DNA from: Alphaproteobacteria bacterium
Lineage (GTDB): Bacteria > Pseudomonadota > Alphaproteobacteria > Micropepsales > Micropepsaceae
NCBI GenBank assembly: GCA_003131925.1
Contig: PKWC01000096.1
Location: 2,426-22,467, forward strand
Length of the DNA stretch: 20,042 nucleotides
Direction: 5' to 3'
The position numbers were made by a program, and so were the translations under genes. Below the pieces are notes generated by a model. That model was not told where the DNA came from and searched no databases. It was given only the letters and a program-made list of their open reading frames with translations. Positions 14,563 through 20,042 of this stretch are shown here, one piece after another (the first letter of the stretch is position 1; each line of letters opens with the position of its first letter).

Positions 14563-15363
14563 ATGAAGCATATCATTCTTTGTGCTGACGATTATGGGCT
14601 CTCGCCCGGTGTTAGCCGTGGAATCCGGGAGCTGCTCGAACGAGGCCGGCTTTCTGCGACAAGCTGCATGGTGGTGTATCCGGAGTTTTCGGAGGAAGGG
14701 CCGCTATTGAAGCCGTTTCTGGGCTCCGCGGATATCGGGCTGCACTTCACGATGACTGCGAAGCGTTCTTTGCCCTTTGTTGCTGCGGAATTCTTTCTGC
14801 ACCCGCCTCCCGTCTCCAAGATGATTGCAGCGGTCGAGGAGCAGGTCGGAGAATTCAGCGACGTGCTGGGCAAGCTTCCGGATTACATCGATGGCCACCA
14901 GCATGTTCATCTTCTGCCGGTGCTGCGCGAAGCTGTGGTGAGGGTGGCGAGCAGGATTGGCGCTTATGTGCGCGATGCGTCCGAACCCATCGGCGCAGCC
15001 ATGTGGCAACGTCCTGCACCCTTGGAATCGACATATCTTTCCTGCCTGTCGCGGCCGCTTTCGAAGCTTGCGCGGCGCTGGAATGTCGCGACCAATCGGG
15101 GCTTTCGTGGCGCGCGCAATTTTCGCGATACGAGACCGTTCCGCGATCTGTTTCGAAGCATGATTGCCGGCGCCGGCGATGGCTGCCTCGTCATGTGCCA
15201 TCCCGGCTATGCCGACTCGTTGCTCGCGGAGCGCGACGAGGTGCGCGAGGCGCGCGAGGCGGAACTTCGCTATTTCGCCGGTCCCGATTTCCCGCGTGAT
15301 CTGCGTGACCACGACTTGGCGCTGTGCGGGCTTGCGGACTCTATAGAGCCGCGTGCGGCGTGA
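14563..15363 (+). CDS. ChbG/YdjC-family carbohydrate deacetylase
   Basis: This 266-aa protein belongs to the YdjC/ChbG/HpnK family of metal-dependent deacetylases, acting on N-acetylated sugars. Motifs in order: A-D-D-Y-G-L (8-13) with the metal Asp pair, G-L-H-F-T (59-63), D-G-H-Q-H-V-H-L-L-P (110-119) with metal histidines, and a C-terminal C-H-P-G. The start at 14563 is chosen because the family begins directly with the D-D-Y-G strand; a TTG at 14527 would add 12 residues. It overlaps the convergent phosphotransferase gene by 23 bp at the 3' end. The precise sugar cannot be told. Confidence 0.9.
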   Translation: MKHIILCADDYGLSPGVSRGIRELLERGRLSATSCMVVYPEFSEEGPLLKPFLGSADIGLHFTMTAKRSLPFVAAEFFLHPPPVSKMIAAVEEQVGEFSDVLGKLPDYIDGHQHVHLLPVLREAVVRVASRIGAYVRDASEPIGAAMWQRPAPLESTYLSCLSRPLSKLARRWNVATNRGFRGARNFRDTRPFRDLFRSMIAGAGDGCLVMCHPGYADSLLAERDEVREAREAELRYFAGPDFPRDLRDHDLALCGLADSIEPRAA

Positions 15364-16399
15364 CGGCGGCGCGCCAGACCTCTGCAATTTCGTCCAGACT
15401 GTCGCGGCCACTCAAAATCAGCGGGCAGGCCGTTTCGCGCACGAAACATCTGTCGCGCTCGCACAAATATTCGACCGGGGATTTTCCGTCTACCCGCGCG
15501 AGAAGGAGCGCCGGCAAAAGGTGCGCGACTCTTCGTTCGAGATCTCCAGACCGCTCCCACGTTACGGAATTCAGATAGGCCGTTCGAAATGCCGCAAAGC
15601 AATTGAGATACGTCAAGGCAAAGTTGGGCCTGGCCACGCACTTCAGCAAGAGATGGTTGAGGCAGAATGCCAAATCGAATGCGGGGTCGCCGTACCATGC
15701 GGTCTCTGCATCGAGAAATACCGGGCCATCGGGACCGACAAGGATGTTCTTGGGACTGACGTCGCCGTGGACAAGAGCGATTCGCATCGTCAGTGTTTGC
15801 TCGGCCAGTTTGTTCAGAGGTGAGGATACATCGGGATTTCGTCGCGCCGCTTCGAGGATATAAGGCTCGATTCTCAACGCGTGAAACGCGCGGTCCGTAT
15901 CGAAACGCGCCGCCACGTCTTCGTGACCCGCGCTCGCCTGGTGCAAATGCACCAGGATGGTTGCGACCGAGGCTGTCACGGCAGAGTGCACGACGCCGTC
16001 GAGCAGAAGCTGCTTCCAGACCGGAAAGCGCGCCGGGTCGAGAAATTCCATGGCGAACATTCCGCGCTCCGCGTCGAGCGCGAGAAGTTTCGGAACCGCC
16101 TCGGGGAAATGCCTGCCCGCGAACTCGATCCACGCCCATTCGGTTGCATTTCGCGAGACAGGCGCCTCCCAAACCGAATCGACGCGCAATCTTGGCAGCG
16201 CGCGCTTGACGCAGAAGACACGCCCATCCACCTCGATTCGCCAGACATCGCAGGACACGCCGCCTGACAGGGGCATGCAGATGATTCGTGCTTGGGGTGC
16301 CGAGAGCCCGTGCTCGATCAGGAATTCCCGAACAGCTGGGTCCGGGCATGCCGGCTCTTTGTTATCCGACGCCGCGGAACTCGTATGTACTTCCGACAT
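15341..16399 (-). CDS. APH-fold phosphotransferase (kinase-like)
   Basis: This 352-aa protein of the aminoglycoside phosphotransferase/choline kinase fold phosphorylates a small molecule, unidentified. The catalytic loop L-V-H-G-D-V-S-P-K-N-I-L (209-220) has the catalytic Asp and metal-binding Asn, followed by F-L-D-A-E (228-232) in place of the DFG-like metal motif, and D-P-A-F-D-L-A (238-244). Lys65 in F-C-V-K-R is the likely ATP lysine. Antibiotic resistance is not implied; most such genomic members have metabolic substrates. The ATG at 16399 is preceded by GGGTGG. It faces and overlaps the ChbG-like gene. Confidence 0.87.
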   Translation of the reverse strand: MSEVHTSSAASDNKEPACPDPAVREFLIEHGLSAPQARIICMPLSGGVSCDVWRIEVDGRVFCVKRALPRLRVDSVWEAPVSRNATEWAWIEFAGRHFPEAVPKLLALDAERGMFAMEFLDPARFPVWKQLLLDGVVHSAVTASVATILVHLHQASAGHEDVAARFDTDRAFHALRIEPYILEAARRNPDVSSPLNKLAEQTLTMRIALVHGDVSPKNILVGPDGPVFLDAETAWYGDPAFDLAFCLNHLLLKCVARPNFALTYLNCFAAFRTAYLNSVTWERSGDLERRVAHLLPALLLARVDGKSPVEYLCERDRCFVRETACPLILSGRDSLDEIAEVWRAAVTPHAAL

Positions 16400-16478
16400 C
16401 GCTTGCCACCCGGCAGATTCGCCTACGCGAAATGAGAAGTATCCGGGCCAGAATCGCTGTGTAAGCGCCTGATTTCAC

Positions 16479-16554
16479 TGGCTCCCCGGGCCGGACTCGA
16501 ACCAGCGACCCAGCGGTTAACAGCCGCTTGCTCTACCGACTGAGCTACCGGGGA
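16479..16554 (-). tRNA. tRNA-Asn(GTT)
   Basis: On the minus strand acceptor TCCCCGG pairs fully with CCGGGGA, the anticodon stem GCGGC/ACCGC surrounds a loop with anticodon GTT, and CCA is encoded at 16479-16481. The gene is 76 nt. Confidence 0.95.
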
Positions 16555-16630
16555 ACAAGCGCGTGTTAGCGCATCCTGCCCCGCCTTGCTAGATCAAACC
16601 AACCGCTGGGCGGATGCCGCAAATTAAAGA

Positions 16631-16654
16631 GGGGCCGGGTTTTGGCCCGGCCCC
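16631..16654 (-). terminator. hairpin terminator downstream of tRNA-Cys
   Basis: A perfect 9-bp GC stem (GGGGCCGGG/CCCGGCCCC) with a 6-base loop. On the minus strand it is followed by TCTTTAATTT, a T-rich tail, so it fits rho-independent termination of the tRNA-Cys transcript. No T run follows on the plus strand. Confidence 0.6.
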
Positions 16655-16773
16655 AAGGCGTTGGGTAATGGTGGGGTGTCTTCAAGGGAAGACCATGACA
16701 GGTTGCCTGCTTAAGGTTAACAAACGCTTAAGGCCCGGAAAGGTGCCTGTCATCTATCCACAGGATGAATTCA

Positions 16774-16847
16774 TGGAGGCCACGCCCGGAATTGAACCGG
16801 GGTACGCGGTTTTGCAGACCGCTGCGTCACCACTCCGCCACGTGGCC
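16774..16847 (-). tRNA. tRNA-Cys(GCA)
   Basis: Acceptor GGCCACG/CGTGGCC with the U73 discriminator typical of tRNA-Cys, anticodon loop CTGCAAA between GCGGT and ACCGC, T arm CCCGG/CCGGG, and CCA encoded at 16774-16776. The gene is 74 nt. Confidence 0.95.
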
Positions 16848-16941
16848 GAACGCGGCCGGGGGTACATCAGATCGTTAGGTGAGGCAATGTGCGCCTGCAA
16901 TTCCGAATGGCCGCGCGGTGCCTGACTCGGGCCGCATCCTT

Positions 16942-16960
16942 CCCCCGGTTTAACCGGGGG
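16942..16960. other. perfect GC hairpin between tRNA-Cys and the PIMT-like gene
   Basis: CCCCCGG-TTTAA-CCGGGGG is a perfect inverted repeat with no T run on either side. It lies in the divergent gap between tRNA-Cys (minus) and the methyltransferase (plus), so it could be an operator-like site or a structured leader element. Role unknown. Confidence 0.35.
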
Positions 16961-17048
16961 ACCAGCTCACGATGAGACAGCCGCCGCGGCGTTGTCACTG
17001 CAGATTCCGCCACGTATAAGCGCCGCGAGTTTCTCCCCAGAGCCGATG

Positions 17049-17702
17049 ATGCCCGACTACGCCGCCCAGCGTTCCAACATGGTCGCGTCGCAAATTCTGG
17101 CGAATGGGATCACGGATCCCCGGTTGCTGGATGCCTTCGGAGCGGTCCCCCGCGAAGCGTTCGTTCGGGCCGAGAAACGCAGCGTCGCCTATGTCGACGC
17201 ACCGATCGAGCTCGTTCATCACCGTTGGCTGCTCGAACCCAGAACGTTTGCGGGCATGCTCCGGCTCGCCGAAATCCAGCATTCGGATAAGGTGCTCGAT
17301 GTCGGATGCACCACGGGCTACTCCACGGCGGTGCTCGCCAGAATCGCGGATAAGACCATAGGTCTCGAAGAAGACGCCGACTTCGTGCGTATCGCTTCGG
17401 AGACCCTGCGCGCGCTGGGAGTGACGGGCGCGTCCATTGTACAGGGATCGTTGGCGGAAGGATGTCCGTCGGCGGCGCCCTATGATGTCGTGATCGTCAA
17501 CGGGGCGATCGAAGTGCCCCCGCAGCGATTGCTGGGGCAGCTGGCCGATGGGGGCAGGCTGGTCGCAATTTCGCAGCACAACGCCGCCGGCCAGGCAGTC
17601 CTCTATCGGAACGAGGAGGGTCACACGGGACGGAGGTTTGCCTTCGACGCTTCGGCGCCCGTCCTGAACGGATTTCGCCAGCCCGCGCGGTTTGTGTTCT
17701 AA
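17049..17702 (+). CDS. PIMT-like (protein-L-isoaspartate O-methyltransferase family) methyltransferase
   Basis: This 217-aa protein begins with the family's D-Y-A-A-Q-R-S-N-M-V-x-S-Q-I start and has the SAM motif V-L-D-V-G-C-T-T-G-Y-S-T (82-93), then Gly-Leu-Glu-Glu-Asp as the acidic motif. The classic glycine-rich G-x-G-S-G form and the conserved substrate loop (the Gln-Thr-Ile-Ser-Gln-Pro type) are replaced here, as in many alphaproteobacterial members, so repair of isoaspartyl residues is uncertain. Start at 17049 (or 17046) is preferred over a TTG at 16992. It is followed by popZ after 108 bp. Confidence 0.88.
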   Translation: MPDYAAQRSNMVASQILANGITDPRLLDAFGAVPREAFVRAEKRSVAYVDAPIELVHHRWLLEPRTFAGMLRLAEIQHSDKVLDVGCTTGYSTAVLARIADKTIGLEEDADFVRIASETLRALGVTGASIVQGSLAEGCPSAAPYDVVIVNGAIEVPPQRLLGQLADGGRLVAISQHNAAGQAVLYRNEEGHTGRRFAFDASAPVLNGFRQPARFVF

Positions 17703-17810
17703 CTGCGCCTGCAAGGCGGAAATGGAAGCTGGCGCCGAGCGTCTTTGCCTTTCCTTCGCGCGGCGAGTGTCTTAAGCTCAATCGGATAATTTCGGCGCGC
17801 GGGCGAACAC

Positions 17811-18452
17811 ATGTCCAATCCTTCCAGTTCCCAGCATGAGCCGACCATGGAGGAAATTCTGGCCTCCATTCGCAAGATCATCTCCGAAGATTCGCCCGAG
17901 CCGCATGCGATGGAATCGTCTCCGGCAATAGGAGCAAACGAGGCGCAGGAACCGGGAGTGCTTGAGTTGACGCAAGAAGCACCTGACGAACATGGTGCCC
18001 CACCGGCGCCGGGCGCCTGGCCGCCACCGCCATCCGAATTGGTCCATTCGGACGATCGCATCGAAGGCGCCAAGCGCGAATCGGCGCGTGTCGCCTCGAC
18101 AGCCGATGAAACCAGGGTTGCTTCCCATCCCGGTGACGGAATTTTCTCGGATAAATCCCGCAAGGCATTGAACGATGCGCTTACGCAGCTTGCGCCGCAG
18201 GGAACGGGCGAGGCTGTCTCCGGTTCTCCCGCGCCTGTCGGCGGGCTGCCTCTCGAAGCGGTTTTCGAGCGGGCGGTCGGTGAGGCGTTTGGCCCGGTGC
18301 TGCGGCAATGGCTCGGCGACAATGCCGAAACGATCATCGAGCGCATGAAGCCGGCGATCCGCGAATGGATGGACGAGCATTTCCCGGCCATGCTGGAAGA
18401 TGCGGTTCGCGCGGAACTCGCGCCTGCGATCAAGCTGCGCGGACGCCGGTGA
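17811..18452 (+). CDS. popZ: PopZ/DUF2497 polar organizing protein
   Basis: This 213-aa protein has the two hallmark parts of PopZ: a short N-terminal helix E-P-T-M-E-E-I-L-A-S-I-R-K-I-I (10-24) and a C-terminal helical region (about 150-213, with L-E-A-V, L-R-Q-W-L, I-I-E-R-M-K-P and L-E-D-A-V-R-A-E-L), joined by a Pro/Glu/Ala-rich, probably disordered linker (30-130). PopZ self-assembles at the cell pole and tethers chromosome-partitioning proteins. A GATAAT lies 20 bp before the ATG, but no clear -35 is seen. Position next to valS matches the common alphaproteobacterial order. Confidence 0.92.
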   Translation: MSNPSSSQHEPTMEEILASIRKIISEDSPEPHAMESSPAIGANEAQEPGVLELTQEAPDEHGAPPAPGAWPPPPSELVHSDDRIEGAKRESARVASTADETRVASHPGDGIFSDKSRKALNDALTQLAPQGTGEAVSGSPAPVGGLPLEAVFERAVGEAFGPVLRQWLGDNAETIIERMKPAIREWMDEHFPAMLEDAVRAELAPAIKLRGRR

Positions 18453-18489
18453 TCGAACAGGTTGCCGCTAAGCCCAGCAACCCGCACTC

Positions 18490-18518
18490 TTGACCGCCTG
18501 ATCCCGGGACGGTTTGAG
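18490..18518 (+). promoter_or_regulatory. candidate promoter for valS
   Basis: TTGACC (18490-18495) and TTTGAG (18513-18518) with a 17-base spacer match the consensus 5/6 and 3/6, giving a leader of about 30 nt before the valS ATG. Confidence 0.3.
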
Positions 18519-18555
18519 ATTTTCCGCCGTCGCTGCTGAAAACAGAAACGCCGCC

Positions 18556-20042
18556 ATGCTCGATAAACATTTTGTGCCCAACGAAGTCGAAGGGCGCATT
18601 TACCGCAAATGGGAGGAATCGGGAGCGTTCCGTGCCGGATCAAGACCGGACGCGGAACCATTCTGCATCATGATTCCACCGCCCAATGTCACCGGGCGGC
18701 TCCATATAGGGCATGCGCTCAACAACACACTCCAGGATATCCTCGCGCGCTTCGAGCGCATGCGGGGCAAGGACGTTCTCTGGCAGCCCGGTACGGACCA
18801 TGCCGGCATTTCCACTCAGCTCGTCGTGGAGCGAAATCTGGCGGAGCGGCAGCAGAGCCGCACCGCTCTGGGTCGTGAGAAGTTTCTGGCCGAGATCTGG
18901 AAATGGAAGGAGGAGTCGGGCGGTGCAATCGTTCAACAGCTGCGAAGGCTGGGCGCCTCATGTGACTGGTCGCGGGAGCGATTCACTCTAGACGAAGGCC
19001 TGTCACGCGCGGTGGCGAAGGTTTTCGTTCAGCTCTATCGCGAAGGTTTGATCTACAAGGACAAGCGCCTCGTCAATTGGGATCCGCGCCTTCAAACAGC
19101 GGTTTCCGACCTCGAAGTCGAGAACATCGAGGTCAAGGGCCACCTCTGGTACATCAAATATCCGATTGACGGCGAGCCCGGCCACTTCATCACGATCGCC
19201 ACGACACGCCCCGAAACAATGTTAGCCGATGCAGCTATTGCCGTGCATCCAGACGACCTGCGCTACCGCGGAGCCATCGGCAAGAATGCGCTGCTGCCGC
19301 TCGCCAACCGCCGGATTCCGATCATTTCGGACTCCTATTCCGATCCCGAAAAAGGCACCGGCGCGGTCAAGATCACGCCGGCGCATGATTTCAACGATTT
19401 CGAAGTCGGCCGGCGGCACGGGTTACCACTGATCAACATCCTGTTGCGGGACGGCAGATTGAACGACGCGGTTCCGTCCGCCTATCAGGGGCTCGATCGC
19501 TTCGAAGCGCGCAAGGCCGTCGTCGCCGACCTCGAGGCGCTCGAACTGATCGAGCAGGTCGAGCCGATCGTGCATGCGGTGCCGCATGATGAGAAGACGA
19601 AAACCATCGCGCTCGAGCCCTATCTCACGGAACAATGGTATCTCGACGTGAGGCCGCTGGCCGAAAAGGCGATTGCCGCGGTCGAGCGTGGGCAAACGCA
19701 CTTCGTGCCCGAGCAATGGGCCAACATTTATTTCAACTGGATGCGCGCCATCCGCCCCTGGTGCATCTCGCGCCAGCTCTGGTGGGGGCATCAGCTGCCC
19801 GTATGGTACGACAAATCCGGCAACGTGTACGTCGCGGAGACGGAAGCCGAAGCTCTCGCCGAGGCGCATCGGATCAATGGAGCAGCGACGGAACTCGAGC
19901 GCGATCCCGACGTGCTCGACACCTGGTTCTCTTCGGCTCTGTGGCCGTTCTCCACTTTGGGCTGGCCGGACGCGGCACCGGAACTGGCGCGCTACTATCC
20001 GACGAATGTGCTGGTTACGAGCTTCGACATCATCTTCTTCTG
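18556..20042 (+). CDS. valS: valyl-tRNA synthetase, 3' end beyond the window
   Basis: The open frame has no stop before the window edge; about 495 residues are visible out of roughly 900 or more expected. It attaches valine to tRNA-Val. The class I HIGH motif is N-V-T-G-R-L-H-I-G-H (44-53). The editing domain is marked by T-T-R-P-E-T-M-L-A-D and G-T-G-A-V-K-I-T-P-A-H-D-F-N-D, and after it D-V-L-D-T-W-F-S-S-A-L-W is seen. The KMSKS loop and anticodon domain lie outside. The ATG at 18556 has no strong ribosome site, but the family N-terminus (L-D-K-x-F-x-P-x-x-V-E) begins there. Confidence 0.96.
   Translation, partial: MLDKHFVPNEVEGRIYRKWEESGAFRAGSRPDAEPFCIMIPPPNVTGRLHIGHALNNTLQDILARFERMRGKDVLWQPGTDHAGISTQLVVERNLAERQQSRTALGREKFLAEIWKWKEESGGAIVQQLRRLGASCDWSRERFTLDEGLSRAVAKVFVQLYREGLIYKDKRLVNWDPRLQTAVSDLEVENIEVKGHLWYIKYPIDGEPGHFITIATTRPETMLADAAIAVHPDDLRYRGAIGKNALLPLANRRIPIISDSYSDPEKGTGAVKITPAHDFNDFEVGRRHGLPLINILLRDGRLNDAVPSAYQGLDRFEARKAVVADLEALELIEQVEPIVHAVPHDEKTKTIALEPYLTEQWYLDVRPLAEKAIAAVERGQTHFVPEQWANIYFNWMRAIRPWCISRQLWWGHQLPVWYDKSGNVYVAETEAEALAEAHRINGAATELERDPDVLDTWFSSALWPFSTLGWPDAAPELARYYPTNVLVTSFDIIFF

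Noticed and set aside
15270..16349. A 359-codon minus-strand frame
   Set aside because: It is in another frame of the APH-like gene, which has the full kinase motif; this frame is Arg/Ala rich without a motif.
16614..16925. A 103-codon plus-strand frame over tRNA-Cys
   Set aside because: Its centre is the antisense of tRNA-Cys read as protein, a classic false gene.
17699..18661. A 320-codon minus-strand frame opposite popZ
   Set aside because: It is antisense to the well-supported popZ gene and has Ser/Arg-rich low complexity.

Overview
The window looks like an alphaproteobacterial chromosome, probably Hyphomicrobiales (Rhizobiales) or a near relative. The evidence is a PopZ/DUF2497 gene directly before valS, a PIMT-like methyltransferase just upstream, an NDUFS4-type complex I accessory subunit gene beside tRNA genes, and CCA-encoding tRNAs. 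The genus cannot be fixed from sequence reading alone.

Layout. (1) 1-75: tRNA-Val(GAC), minus strand. (2) About 76-5770: an accessory region, visibly more AT-rich than the rest, with only small, poorly known genes. These are two minus-strand secreted or membrane proteins (182-1569), a tightly coupled three-gene plus-strand cassette (1771-3285) whose middle gene carries two copies of a Tyr/Asn/Ser/Gly-rich module, a likely gene remnant (3347-3514), a 105-aa ORF, two tiny minus-strand genes (3826-4113), and a compact minus-strand operon of a DUF6338-like membrane protein followed by three tandem related small proteins (4343-5555). The region ends exactly on a 47-nt 3' fragment of a tRNA-Pro(TGG) gene (5724-5770), the usual scar of site-specific integration. 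No integrase and no second tRNA-Pro copy is present, so the other end should lie to the left of the window.

(3) 5798-14280: core genome. The NDUFS4-like gene and tRNA-Arg(TCT) are followed by a plus-strand FAD-linked sugar-lactone oxidase. Facing it is a seven-gene minus-strand operon, read from 14280 down to 7637: cysK, sseA, a GNAT acetyltransferase, a POT peptide transporter, metC, a NodB-like deacetylase and a SAM methyltransferase. Several junctions are ATGA stop/start overlaps. The first five genes fit sulfur amino acid metabolism and peptide uptake; the last two look like carbohydrate or surface-modification enzymes.

(4) 14563-16399: a ChbG/YdjC deacetylase convergent with an APH-fold phosphotransferase, with overlapping 3' ends. 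(5) 16479-16847: tRNA-Asn(GTT) and tRNA-Cys(GCA), minus strand, separated by a hairpin terminator. (6) 17049 to the end: a PIMT-like gene, popZ, and valS, which runs off the right edge.

The most interesting part is the tRNA-Pro-bounded accessory region, above all the DUF6338 gene with its tandem small Gly-Tyr/Pro-Pro proteins and the 1771-3285 cassette. Their functions are unknown and I do not assign any.
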